Source: JACDBE01 sp963714055 (GTDB lineage: Bacteria; Actinomycetota; Acidimicrobiia; Spongiisociales; UBA5794). From it: a stretch of DNA of 64,000 nucleotides. The DNA lies in assembly GCA_963714055.1 (NCBI GenBank), contig OY970227.1, positions 2,480,001 to 2,544,000 on the forward strand, given 5' to 3'. Below the pieces are notes generated by a model that saw nothing but the letters and a program-made list of their open reading frames with translations, was not told the origin of the DNA and did not search any database. The position numbers and the translations under genes are program-made. Positions 6,732 through 15,589 of the stretch are shown piece by piece (position 1 is the first letter of the stretch; each line of letters opens with the position of its first letter).

Positions 6732-9350
6732 GTGCCAACCAAGCTCGTCATCGTGGAGTCACCGGCCAAGGCCCGCACCATCGCCGGTTACCTCGGCGCG
6801 GGCTTCGTGGTCGAGTCCTCCATCGGGCACATCCGTGACCTCCCCCAGTCAGGATCGGACATCCCCGCCTCGGTCAGGGGCGAGTCGTGGGCCCGGCTCG
6901 GGGTCGATGTCGACAACGACTTCAAGCCGGTGTACGTCGTGCCCGCCGAGAAGAAGCAGCAGGTCGCCAAGCTCAGGAAGCTGCTCAAGGACGCCGAGGT
7001 GCTCTATCTGGCGACCGACGAGGACCGGGAGGGCGAATCCATCGCCTGGCATCTGCTCGAGGTGCTCAGTCCCCGCCAGCCGGTCCATCGGATGGTCTTC
7101 CACGAAATCACCCCCGCAGCCATCCGCCAGGCGCTCGAGCATCCCCGTGACCTCGACCGGCGGCTGGTCGACGCCCAGGAGGCGCGGCGCATCCTCGACC
7201 GGCTCTACGGCTACGAGGTGTCCCCTGTGCTGTGGCGCAAGGTCCGCCAGGGGCTGTCGGCCGGGCGGGTCCAGTCGCCGGCGACCCGGATCATCGTCGA
7301 GCGGGAGCGGGAGCGGATCGCCTTCGTCGCCGCCTCGTACTGGGGGCTGACCGGGACCTTCACGGTGAGGGACGATCCCACCGCGTTCGAGGCCGAGCTG
7401 GTGACCATCGACGGCGAGCGGGTCGCCACCGGGAAGGACTTCGCCGACGACGGCTCGGCCAAGGCCAGGAAGACCTCACGGCTGGTGCTCGACGAGACGG
7501 CCGCCACCGAGCTGGCCACCGGGATCGCCGGTACCCGGTTCTCGGTGTCGTCCGTCGAGGCCAAGCCGTACACCCGACGGCCCTACCCGCCCTTCCGCAC
7601 CTCTACGTTGCAGCAGGAGGCGAGCCGCAAGCTGCGCTTCGCCGCCCGCAGGGCGATGTCGGCGGCGCAGCGACTCTACGAGGCGGGGTTCATCACCTAC
7701 ATGCGCACCGACTCGATCACCTTGTCGGCGGCTGCCATCGACGCCGCTCGGGGCCTGGTCACCGCCCGTTACGGCGCCGCCTACCTGCCCGACCAGCCCC
7801 GGGTCTACACCGCCAAGGTGAAGAACGCCCAGGAGGCGCACGAGGCCATCCGGCCGGCCGGTGACCACTTCACCGAGCCCGACGTGGTGGCGCGCGCCGT
7901 GGGCGCCGGCTCGGACGAGGCCAGGCTCTACGACCTCGTCTGGAAGCGCACCGTCGCCTCGCAGATGAAGGACGCCGTCGGCGAGAGCATCGCCGCCCGG
8001 CTCACCGCAACCGCCGGCGACGGCCGCCAGGTCGAGTTCGCCGCCTCGGGGCTCTCCATCGCCTTCCCGGGGTTCCTCCGTGCCTACGTGGAGGGCCGTG
8101 ACGATCCGGACGCCGCCCTCGACGACCAGGAGCGCCCGCTGCCCGCCATGGCGGTGGGTGACCCGGCAACCGCGGCGGGCATCGCCGCCGAGGGTCACGA
8201 GACCAAGGCGCCGGCCCGTTTCACCGAGGCGTCGCTGGTGAAGCGGCTGGAGGAGTTGGGCATCGGCCGCCCCTCCACTTACGCCTCGATCATCTCCACC
8301 ATCCAGGACCGCGGCTACGTCTTCAAGAAGGGGACGGCGCTGGTGCCGACCTTCACCGCCTTCGCCACCGTCGGGCTGCTGGAGAGCTACTTCGGCGACC
8401 TCGTCGACTACGAGTTCACCGCCCGGATGGAAGACGACCTGGACGACATCGCCGGCGGCGAGAAGGAGGCCATCCCCTGGCTGCACCGCTTCTACTTCGG
8501 CAACGGGCACCTCGGCCTCCACCGTCTGGTCGAGGACAATCTCGACGCCATCGACCCACGCCTGGTCAACGCCATCCCCATCGGGGACGATGCCGCCGGC
8601 GAGCCGGTCGTCGCCAGGGTGGGCCGGTACGGGCCCTTCCTGAAGCGGGGGGACGACACGGCGTCCATCCCGGAGGACATCGCCCCCGACGAGCTGACCA
8701 TCGACAAGGCGCTCGAGCTCCTGGCGATGCCGTCGGGCGACCGCGAGCTGGGCCACGACCCCGAGACCGGTGCCGTGGTCACCCTCCGCCATGGCCGCTA
8801 CGGGCCGTACGTCCAGCTCGGCGAGATCGATGCGGATGCGCAGTCGAAGCAGCCCCCGCCCCGCACTTCCTTGTTCAAGTCGATGACGCCGGAGGCCTTG
8901 ACGCTGGAGCAGGGGCTCGAACTCCTCAGGATCCCGCGTGTCGTCGGTGAGCACCCCGGCGGGGGCGAGATCACCGCGCACAACGGCAGGTACGGCCCCT
9001 ATGTGAAGTGGGGGAAGGAGACCCGCAGCCTCGATGCCGAGGAGGATCTGCTCACGGTCACCCTCGACGAGGCCGTGGCCAGGCTGGCCCAGCCGAAGCA
9101 GCGCCGCCGCACCGTTGCCTCGCTCCGGCAACTGGGTCAGACACCCGACGGCAAGGCCGTCGACCTGCGCGACGGCCGCTTCGGGCCCTACGTGACGGAC
9201 GGCGAGACCAACGCATCGCTGCGGGTGGCGGACACCGTCGAGGGCATCACCCTGGAGCGGGCCATCGAGCTGCTCGAGGAACGCCGCGCCAAGGGACCGG
9301 CAAAGCCGAGGAAACGCCCCGCCCCCAAGGGGGCGAAGAAGGCGCGATGA
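6732..9350 (+). CDS. topA: DNA topoisomerase I
   Basis: An 872-residue type IA topoisomerase that relaxes negative supercoils. The TOPRIM domain starts with KLVIVESPAKARTI and includes ATDEDREGE. The catalytic Tyr sits in GFITYMRTDS. The C-terminus has no Cys4 zinc fingers; instead there are four actinobacterial-type repeats containing GRYGPF, GRYGPY, GRYGPY and GRFGPY, and a Lys/Pro/Ala-rich basic tail that probably binds DNA. This layout is usual for actinobacterial TopA. GTG at 6732 is directly followed by the conserved N-terminus. Length fits the family. Confidence 0.97.
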   Translation: MPTKLVIVESPAKARTIAGYLGAGFVVESSIGHIRDLPQSGSDIPASVRGESWARLGVDVDNDFKPVYVVPAEKKQQVAKLRKLLKDAEVLYLATDEDREGESIAWHLLEVLSPRQPVHRMVFHEITPAAIRQALEHPRDLDRRLVDAQEARRILDRLYGYEVSPVLWRKVRQGLSAGRVQSPATRIIVERERERIAFVAASYWGLTGTFTVRDDPTAFEAELVTIDGERVATGKDFADDGSAKARKTSRLVLDETAATELATGIAGTRFSVSSVEAKPYTRRPYPPFRTSTLQQEASRKLRFAARRAMSAAQRLYEAGFITYMRTDSITLSAAAIDAARGLVTARYGAAYLPDQPRVYTAKVKNAQEAHEAIRPAGDHFTEPDVVARAVGAGSDEARLYDLVWKRTVASQMKDAVGESIAARLTATAGDGRQVEFAASGLSIAFPGFLRAYVEGRDDPDAALDDQERPLPAMAVGDPATAAGIAAEGHETKAPARFTEASLVKRLEELGIGRPSTYASIISTIQDRGYVFKKGTALVPTFTAFATVGLLESYFGDLVDYEFTARMEDDLDDIAGGEKEAIPWLHRFYFGNGHLGLHRLVEDNLDAIDPRLVNAIPIGDDAAGEPVVARVGRYGPFLKRGDDTASIPEDIAPDELTIDKALELLAMPSGDRELGHDPETGAVVTLRHGRYGPYVQLGEIDADAQSKQPPPRTSLFKSMTPEALTLEQGLELLRIPRVVGEHPGGGEITAHNGRYGPYVKWGKETRSLDAEEDLLTVTLDEAVARLAQPKQRRRTVASLRQLGQTPDGKAVDLRDGRFGPYVTDGETNASLRVADTVEGITLERAIELLEERRAKGPAKPRKRPAPKGAKKAR

Positions 9351-9383
9351 CCTCCGCCCGGTGCCTCTCCTAGTGTGACCGGG

Positions 9384-10772
9384 ATGACCGCGGCCGCTCC
9401 GCGCTCGGCGATGTCGATGATCCGGTCCGGGCCGTTCGCCCGATTCTGGTGGGCGAGTGTCGTGTCGAGCTCGGGCGACTGGATCACCATGTTCGCCACC
9501 ATCTCGCTCGGCAACCGGATCGCCGGGGAGACCGGCGTGCTCTTGGCCCTGTTGTCGCGGATCCTCCCCGGGCTCGTGTTCGGCGCGATCGTCGGCGTGC
9601 TCACCGACCGCTTCGACCGCCGCACCCTGGTGGTGATCTCAGACCTCGGTCGGTTCCTCCTGGTGCCTGCGCTGCTCTTCGTCACCGACCTCGGGATGCT
9701 GGTGGCGGTGAACTTCGCCTTGGAGATGCTCAGCCTGCTGGGACAGGCGCCGCGTACCGCCATGATCCCGCGCCTGGTCCCGGCCGAGCACTTGGTGACC
9801 GCCAACAGCCTCATCCTCGGGTCGACGTTCGGGACCATTCCGTTGGGAGCCGGGCTGAGCTGGTTCTTCGTCTCCCTACCGGCGAACGACCTCGGCGGCC
9901 TGGTCCCGGCGAGCAACGCCAGCCTCACCTGGGCGTTCGGGTTCGACGCCCTCACCTTTCTCGCCTCGGCGGGGCTCATCTGGTCGCTGGGGGCGGTCCG
10001 GTCGGTGGCGGCGCGTCGAAGGCAGGAGGGCGAGAAGCCCAACGCCTTCCGGGAGTTCAAAGAGGGTGTGGCGACCTTCTGGGGGCGGAAGTCGATTCGG
10101 CGGGTCATCATCGGGATGACCACCGCATTGATGGGTGGCGGGCTGATGATCGTGGTCGGGAGCCCCTTCGTCGACCAGGTGCTCGACGCCGACGACGCCG
10201 GGTTCTTCGCCATCATCACCACCGCCGGCCTCGGCGCCGCCCTCGCCGTCGCCTGGATGACGCTCTACGAGACGAGGCTGCTACGGCGCGACCTGGTGTT
10301 CGCCCTGGCGTTGATCGCCTGCGGGGTCGGCCTCGGCGCCACCTCCCTCACCTCGACGGTGTTCGGCGCCGCCGCCTGGATGGGGGTGTTCGGGTTCGGT
10401 GCCGGGGCCGCCTACGTGATGGGCTTCACCCATATCCAGGAGTCGGTCGACGACGACCTGCGGGGCAGGGTGCTGGCGGCGCTCTTCACCTTGATGCGGG
10501 TGGGGCTGTTCGTGTCGATGGCGGCGGCGCCGTCACTCGACCTGATCCTCGCCCGCAACGGGCTCGGGATCTTCGACGAGTCCAAGCGGGCGGTGCTCCT
10601 CGTCGGCGGGCTGCTGATCATCAGCTCGGGAGCCGCCACGCTGTGGAGCCTGCGCGACAGCTTCGGGCGGCCCAGGTTCGGCACGGAGGCCAGGGACATC
10701 CTGGCCGAAGCGGTGCGGGTACGCGGCGCCGACGTCGTCGGCGGCGCCGAGGACCCACAGGAACAACCGTGA
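9384..10772 (+). CDS. MFS transporter (MFS_3/EntS-like)
   Basis: A protein of about 462 residues with some 10-12 membrane segments. The motif GVLTDRFDRRTLVVISDLGR after the second helix pair is the cytoplasmic loop 2-3 signature of the major facilitator superfamily. The overall pattern (FARFWWASVVSSSGDWI at the start, a central loop near residues 215-235) matches the MFS_3 branch that includes exporters such as EntS. Substrate cannot be told from sequence. ATG 9384 is preferred; GTG 9375 in the same frame is an alternative three codons earlier. Neither has a strong ribosome site. The stop overlaps the GTG of tmk, so it is part of the same operon. Confidence 0.82.
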   Translation: MTAAAPRSAMSMIRSGPFARFWWASVVSSSGDWITMFATISLGNRIAGETGVLLALLSRILPGLVFGAIVGVLTDRFDRRTLVVISDLGRFLLVPALLFVTDLGMLVAVNFALEMLSLLGQAPRTAMIPRLVPAEHLVTANSLILGSTFGTIPLGAGLSWFFVSLPANDLGGLVPASNASLTWAFGFDALTFLASAGLIWSLGAVRSVAARRRQEGEKPNAFREFKEGVATFWGRKSIRRVIIGMTTALMGGGLMIVVGSPFVDQVLDADDAGFFAIITTAGLGAALAVAWMTLYETRLLRRDLVFALALIACGVGLGATSLTSTVFGAAAWMGVFGFGAGAAYVMGFTHIQESVDDDLRGRVLAALFTLMRVGLFVSMAAAPSLDLILARNGLGIFDESKRAVLLVGGLLIISSGAATLWSLRDSFGRPRFGTEARDILAEAVRVRGADVVGGAEDPQEQP

Positions 10773-11392
10773 CCGGGCGTTACGCCGCCCTCGAGGGGAT
10801 CGAAGGCGCCGGCAAGTCGACGGTGGCGGCCGGGGTGGTATCGGTCCTGCAGGCACGGGGCCGGCCCGTCCTCGGCGTCCGCGAGCCCGGGGGGACCAGG
10901 ACGGGGGAGCGGGTCCGTCGCATCGTGCTCGAACCGGAGGGGGAGGTCTCCCCGTGGGCGGAGGCGCTGCTGTTCGCCGCCGCCCGCGCCCAACTGGCCG
11001 CGGAGCTGATCGGCCCGGCGCTCGCCGCCGGGTCGTGGGTCGTCGGCGACCGCTCGGTGTACTCGTCGCTGGCCTACCAGGGTCACGGGCGCGGCCTCGG
11101 AATCGACATGGTGCGCACCGTCAACGCCGCCGGGCTGGGCGGCGTATGGCCTGAACTCGTCGTGTTGCTCCGCCTCGACCCCGGGCTCGGGCTGGAGCGC
11201 CAAGCCGTGCCCGACCGCATCGGGAGCGAGGGGCTCGACCTGCAGCGGAGGGTGGCGGAGGGCTTCGACCTGCTCGCCGCCGCAGAGCCGGGCAGGTTCG
11301 TGGTGATCGACGCCGCCGCCCCGCTCGAGGCGGTCGTGGACGAGGTGGCGACGACGCTGGAGGAGCTGTGGACGACGTCTTCTCCGGTGTGA
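10769..11392 (+). CDS. tmk: Thymidylate kinase
   Basis: A 207-residue P-loop kinase converting dTMP to dTDP. The Walker A motif is EGIEGAGKST, followed by the REPGGTRTGE loop that carries the substrate-binding Arg, then GDRSVYSSLAYQG with the DR(Y/S) motif. The start is GTG overlapping the MFS stop (GTGA). The last 25 bases overlap the start of holB, an arrangement often seen for tmk-holB pairs. Length is normal. Confidence 0.95.
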   Translation: MTGRYAALEGIEGAGKSTVAAGVVSVLQARGRPVLGVREPGGTRTGERVRRIVLEPEGEVSPWAEALLFAAARAQLAAELIGPALAAGSWVVGDRSVYSSLAYQGHGRGLGIDMVRTVNAAGLGGVWPELVVLLRLDPGLGLERQAVPDRIGSEGLDLQRRVAEGFDLLAAAEPGRFVVIDAAAPLEAVVDEVATTLEELWTTSSPV

Positions 11393-12414
11393 TCGGGCAC
11401 GCCGCGGTGACGGCGATGCTCCGCTCGGAGCTGGCCCGGCCGGCGCAGGCGTATCTGTTCGTCGGTCCCGCCGGGGTGGGAAAGGCCACCGTGGCCCGAC
11501 GCTTCGCCGCCGCCCTGATCGCCGACGACCCGTCCGTCAGGGCGCGGGTCTTGGCCGGGAACCACCCCGATCTGGTCCTGGTGGAGCCGGAGGGCCGGGC
11601 ATCGGTGACCGTGGACCAGGCTCGCCAGGCGGTGGCCCAGGCCAGCCTGGCGCCCATGGTCGCCGACCGGAAGGTCTTCCTCTTCGAGGAGGGTGGGATG
11701 ATGAACGAGGAGGCGGCCAATGCCCTCCTCAAGACGCTGGAAGAGCCGACGGCGTCGACGATCTTCGTCATCGTCGTCGACTCGGGCGACGAGCTACCGC
11801 CGACCGTCGCCAGCCGGTGCCGGGCGGTGGTGTTCGGGCGGGTGCCGGACGACGAGGTGGTGGCTGGGCTGGCGGCGACCGGGCTCGACCGTGAGCAGGC
11901 GGAGCGCTCCGCGCGAGTCTCCGGGGGCAGGCCCGGGCTGGCGCTGACGATGGCCACCAGGCCGGAGGTTGCGGAGTTCCGGCGGGTCTGGCTGTCGGTG
12001 CCGGACCGCCTCTCGGGATCGCCCGGTGAGGCCTATCTGCTCGCCGAGGAGGTCGAGCAGGCCACCCGCCCACTGCTCGCCGCGGTCACCGAGGCGGGAG
12101 CCACCACCGCCGACGAGCCCACCGGCAAGCGGGGCGAGGACAGGGCGGAGCGGGCCGTACGGCGGGCGACCGGGGCGTTGCACGTATCGGGGCTCGAGAT
12201 CCTCGCCGGCTTCTATCGCGACGTTGCCGCCGCCCAGCTCGGTGCGCCGGTGCTCAACGCCGACATCCCCGCCACCTCGCTGACCACGCTGTCGGCGGTC
12301 GACGCCGTCGCCGCCGCCACCAGGGTGCTCGACACCATCGAGGCGCTCGAGGCCAACCAGCGCCCGGCGCTCGCCTTCGCCAACCTCTTCGCCGATCTCG
12401 GTGCCCCCAGCTGA
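11368..12414 (+). CDS. holB: DNA polymerase III subunit delta'
   Basis: A 348-residue clamp-loader subunit. The N-terminus GVIGHAAVTAMLRSEL, Walker A-like GPAGVGKAT, and ALLKTLEEPTASTIFVIV followed by a TVASRC sensor segment are all typical of HolB. The protein positions the other clamp-loader subunits for loading the beta clamp. The zinc-finger cysteines found in many delta'/gamma proteins are not evident between the Walker A and B regions. Its GTG start lies 25 bases inside tmk, so translation is coupled. Confidence 0.93.
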   Translation: MDDVFSGVIGHAAVTAMLRSELARPAQAYLFVGPAGVGKATVARRFAAALIADDPSVRARVLAGNHPDLVLVEPEGRASVTVDQARQAVAQASLAPMVADRKVFLFEEGGMMNEEAANALLKTLEEPTASTIFVIVVDSGDELPPTVASRCRAVVFGRVPDDEVVAGLAATGLDREQAERSARVSGGRPGLALTMATRPEVAEFRRVWLSVPDRLSGSPGEAYLLAEEVEQATRPLLAAVTEAGATTADEPTGKRGEDRAERAVRRATGALHVSGLEILAGFYRDVAAAQLGAPVLNADIPATSLTTLSAVDAVAAATRVLDTIEALEANQRPALAFANLFADLGAPS

Positions 12415-12427
12415 CTCCTGGCAGCCA

Positions 12428-13057
12428 ATGGGGGCGAGCGTCCTCGTTGCGCTGGTCCACCGCCCCATCTTCTGGTTGGGGAGACTGCTGTGGGACCTCG
12501 AGGTGTTCGGCCGTGAGAACCTGCCCGCCGGCCCGCATGTCGTCGCCGCCAACCACTTCTCCTTCATCGACCCCGTGGTGGTGACCCTCGCCGAGGGCCG
12601 CAACGCGCGGTACCTTGCCGCCGCCGGGCTGTTCGACAAGCACCCGGCCTTCGCCCGGCTCATCTCGTTGTTAGGGGCGATCCCAACACACAAGGACCGC
12701 CCCCCCATCCGGGCGATCCGCACCGCGCTGGCCGAGCTCGCCGAGGGACGTCCGGTAGGGGTGTTCCCCGAGGGCCGCCGGGTCACCACCTGGGGTGACG
12801 CCGAGCCGATGCGAGGGGCCGCCTGGCTGGCGGTGCGCGCCGCCGTTCCCATCATTCCCGTCGCCATCATCGGCTCGGACGGCACGCTGTCGCCCCGCAA
12901 CCCGCGATTCAGCCGGTGCACGGTCCGGGTCCGGGTGCTGCCGGCGATCCGGGTCGAGGACTTCGTGGGCGAGCCCGATCCTGTCGAGGCGTTGGGCAGG
13001 GCGTGGGTTGCGGCGATCGGCGAGCACCTCGATCCCTGGACCGACCGCTCGGGTTAG
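12428..13057 (+). CDS. plsC: 1-acyl-sn-glycerol-3-phosphate acyltransferase (PlsC family)
   Basis: A 209-residue PlsC-type acyltransferase of phospholipid synthesis acting at the membrane. The catalytic NHxxxxD motif is NHFSFID, and the phosphate-binding block is FPEGRR. Hydrophobic segments near the N-terminus (LVALVHRPIFWLG) and PIIPVAIIG fit a monotopic protein. ATG 12428 is preferred, 14 bases after the holB stop; an in-frame GTG at 12401 would overlap holB. The exact acyl acceptor is not resolved by the motifs. Confidence 0.85.
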   Translation: MGASVLVALVHRPIFWLGRLLWDLEVFGRENLPAGPHVVAANHFSFIDPVVVTLAEGRNARYLAAAGLFDKHPAFARLISLLGAIPTHKDRPPIRAIRTALAELAEGRPVGVFPEGRRVTTWGDAEPMRGAAWLAVRAAVPIIPVAIIGSDGTLSPRNPRFSRCTVRVRVLPAIRVEDFVGEPDPVEALGRAWVAAIGEHLDPWTDRSG

Positions 13058-13066
13058 GGTCTGCGG

Positions 13067-13963
13067 GTGCGGGTCCTCGTTGCCGGTTCGAGCGGGCTGC
13101 TGGGCTCAGCCCTCCGGCGCCACCTCGCCGTCGACGGCCACGAGGTCGTCCCGCTCGTCAGGAGGGCGCCCTCGCCGGGCGAGCGGTCGTGGGACCCGGA
13201 GGGCGGAGAAGTCGACCCGGGCGTGTTCGATGGCATCGACGCCGTGGTGAACCTGGCCGGCGCCGGCATCGGCGACCGCCGTCTCACCCGCCGGCGGTTG
13301 GAGATCGTCACCGAGAGCCGGTTGGGCCCGACCGCCCTCCTCGCCGCGTCGATGTCGGGCCTGAGGCACCGGCCGTCGGTGTTCCTTTCGCAGTCGGCAA
13401 TCGGCTTCTACGGTGACACCGGGGACGAGACCGTCACCGAGACTTCGCCGGCCGGCACCGGGTTCCTCGCCGAGCTCGTCGTCGCCTGGGAGGAGGCGGC
13501 CCGGCCCGCCGCCTCGGCCGGCATCCGCACCTTGTGGTGCCGGACCGGGGTCGTGCTCGACGCCAAAGGCGGGCTGCTCGGGCGGCTTGCCATCCCCTTC
13601 AAGCTCGGCATCGGGGGACGCCTCGCCACCGGTGGCCAGTGGTGGTCGTGGGTCACCATCGGCGACTGGGTGGCGGCCATGTCCCACCTGCTGGCCGGCG
13701 ACCTGGCCGGCCCGGTCAACATCACTTCCCCTGGAGCGGTGACCAACGCCGACTTCACCGCCGCGCTCGGCCGGGCATTGCACCGTCCCGCCAAGGTCCC
13801 GGTCCCGGCGTGGGCGCTCCGGGCAGCCCTGGGGGAGAGGCGGGCCGAGGCGCTCGCCCTCAGCTCGGCGCGGGTCTTCCCCGAGCGCCTCATCGCAGAC
13901 GGTTTCGCGTTCCGGGACGCCGACATCGACGCCGCCCTCGTCTCGGTCCTCAATGAGGGCTGA
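13067..13963 (+). CDS. TIGR01777-family NAD(P)-binding SDR epimerase
   Basis: A 298-residue extended short-chain dehydrogenase of the TIGR01777 (SDR39U1/YfcH) group. The Rossmann nucleotide loop is AGSSGLLGSAL; family hallmarks NLAGAGIGDRR, SQSAIGFYGDTGDE and RTGVVLDAKGG follow. The Tyr of the SDR active site is in the GFYG segment. Cellular function of the family is unsettled. The GTG start at 13067 lies 9 bases after plsC, ending the plus-strand cluster. It converges with the MarC-like gene. Confidence 0.88.
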   Translation: MRVLVAGSSGLLGSALRRHLAVDGHEVVPLVRRAPSPGERSWDPEGGEVDPGVFDGIDAVVNLAGAGIGDRRLTRRRLEIVTESRLGPTALLAASMSGLRHRPSVFLSQSAIGFYGDTGDETVTETSPAGTGFLAELVVAWEEAARPAASAGIRTLWCRTGVVLDAKGGLLGRLAIPFKLGIGGRLATGGQWWSWVTIGDWVAAMSHLLAGDLAGPVNITSPGAVTNADFTAALGRALHRPAKVPVPAWALRAALGERRAEALALSSARVFPERLIADGFAFRDADIDAALVSVLNEG

Positions 13964-13989
13964 CCGTCGGTCAGCGCCGGAGCAATGCC

Positions 13990-14505
13990 TCAGACGCTCT
14001 TGACCCCGGACACCACCATGGCTACGCCGATCAGGACCGCAACGGCTCCCACCAGGCGGACCGTCCACGAGATCACCGCCCGGTCGGCTTCGGCCCTGGT
14101 GACCAGCCACCAGGAGAGGGCGGCGGACGCCGCCACGGCACCGGCGGCGGGAAACCACCCGGCGTCCACTCCGGCGGCGACGGCGGCGAACACCGGGGCG
14201 GGGTAGAGCCCGGCGACGGCGCCACCGAAGATCCCGTCGCCCTCCACCGGGATCGCCGTGCGGCCCCAGACGTGGGCCGCTCCGCTCACCGCCACCACGA
14301 CGCCGGCGGCGGTGCGGAAGGTCGGCGCCGAGAGATCGAGCACGTCGAGCAGCGTCTCCCCGAAAGCGGCCAGCCCGATGCCCACCGCGGCGGCTACCGC
14401 CAGCCCGATGGCGCGCCCCCGGCTGGGGGGTCGGATCGATACCGCGGTGGCCGGAGGATTCCAGGCGGCGAGGACGGCCAGCACCGCCGCCACGGCAACG
14501 CTCAC
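13990..14505 (-). CDS. MarC-like integral membrane protein
   Basis: A 171-residue protein with about six hydrophobic segments. WNPPATA in the first helix and FGETLLDVLDLSAPTFRTAAGVVV in the middle resemble the N-P motif and the G-x-x-L...A-F-R-I-A-G-G pattern of MarC/YchE proteins, whose function is uncertain despite the old resistance name. GTG 14505 is chosen because GGAGGGGG sits upstream; the frame stays open further upstream but that part overlaps the GNAT gene on the other strand. The similarity is moderate, so this could be another small multipass family. Confidence 0.5.
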   Translation of the reverse strand: MSVAVAAVLAVLAAWNPPATAVSIRPPSRGRAIGLAVAAAVGIGLAAFGETLLDVLDLSAPTFRTAAGVVVAVSGAAHVWGRTAIPVEGDGIFGGAVAGLYPAPVFAAVAAGVDAGWFPAAGAVAASAALSWWLVTRAEADRAVISWTVRLVGAVAVLIGVAMVVSGVKSV

Positions 14506-14531
14506 AGGTCCCCCTCCGCTTGAATGCCGGC

Positions 14532-15584
14532 GTGCCGAAGATCGGGTTCCCGCCCCTCCACACCGAGCGTCTCGTGGTCCGGCCACTCCGGTCCGATGAC
14601 GTGCCGACTGTGGTCGCCTACCGCAACGACCCGGCGGTGGCCCGCTACCAGGACTGGGATCTTCCCTTCTCGCCGGCCGACGGCGAGCGGATGGCTCGCT
14701 TCCTGGCGACGGCGCCGTGGCCCCTGTACGGCGACTGGTACCAGCTGGTCATCGAGCACGACGGCGTCGTCGTCGGAGAGGTCGGGGTGGGACGGACGCC
14801 GAAAGGTCTGCAAGCCGACCTCGGCTACACGCTGGCCGGCCATGCGCAGGGGCGAGGCTTCGCCACCGAGGCAGTCGGAGCCGTCGTCGACCTGCTCTTC
14901 GCCGAGGGGGTGCATCGCGTCCACGCCACCCTCGACCCGGACAACGTCGCCTCGGCCCGTCTGCTGGAGCGGCTCGGCTTCCGGCACGAAGGGCGAACCG
15001 TGAAGGCGAGCCTGATCCGTGGGGAATGGCTCGACGACGACCTGTACGCGGTCACCGCGGCGGAACGGGCGGCATGGCTGGCCCGGGACCTCACCCCGCC
15101 GGCCGCGGTCGAGCTGATCGAGATCGACCAGGACAACCACGAGGCGGTCGGCGGCCTCGAGACCCACCACTCCCAGACATGGTTCGTGGCGCCGGTGGTC
15201 TGGTCGTATGCCGACGCCCTGTTCCCCGAGCTCGACCCGTCGGGCGAGCCGTTCGTGCCCTGGCTGCGGGCGGTCACGGCCGACGGTGTCCTCGTCGCCT
15301 TCGTGATGCTGGCCGAGGCGACCGTCACCAACCCCGAGCCCTTCCTGTGGCGGCTCCTGGTCGACCGCTGGCACCAAGGGCGAGGCATCGGGCGGCGCAC
15401 CCTCGCCCTCGTCGCCGAGCGGCTCCTCGCCGCCGGGCACCAGCGGATGAGCACCAGCTGGTCCCCCGGCCGTGGCTCCCCGGTTGGGTTCTACCTCGGG
15501 CTCGGGTTCGAACCCACCGGCGAGGTCATCGACGACGAGATCGTCGCCGCCGTCGATCTCACCAGGCTGATCATCGAGCACTAG
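14532..15584 (+). CDS. Tandem GNAT-family acetyltransferase
   Basis: A protein of about 350 residues with two GNAT domains. The first (about residues 8-180) is RimJ/RimL-like, with HTERLVVRPL at its start and the acetyl-CoA loop QGRGFA. The second (about 190-350) has the loop HQGRGIGRR and a C-terminal GFYLGLGFEPTGE strand. Each domain carries a recognisable acetyl-CoA binding motif, so both may be active. Substrates are unknown; RimJ/L-like proteins acetylate protein N-termini or small molecules. The GTG at 14532 is preferred over TTG 14520. Divergent from the MarC-like gene with almost no spacer. Confidence 0.78.
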   Translation: MPKIGFPPLHTERLVVRPLRSDDVPTVVAYRNDPAVARYQDWDLPFSPADGERMARFLATAPWPLYGDWYQLVIEHDGVVVGEVGVGRTPKGLQADLGYTLAGHAQGRGFATEAVGAVVDLLFAEGVHRVHATLDPDNVASARLLERLGFRHEGRTVKASLIRGEWLDDDLYAVTAAERAAWLARDLTPPAAVELIEIDQDNHEAVGGLETHHSQTWFVAPVVWSYADALFPELDPSGEPFVPWLRAVTADGVLVAFVMLAEATVTNPEPFLWRLLVDRWHQGRGIGRRTLALVAERLLAAGHQRMSTSWSPGRGSPVGFYLGLGFEPTGEVIDDEIVAAVDLTRLIIEH

Positions 15585-15589
15585 TCGGG

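Noticed and set aside
7476..9131. 551-codon minus-strand frame inside topA
   Set aside because: topA is certain from motifs throughout; the antisense frame is low-information.
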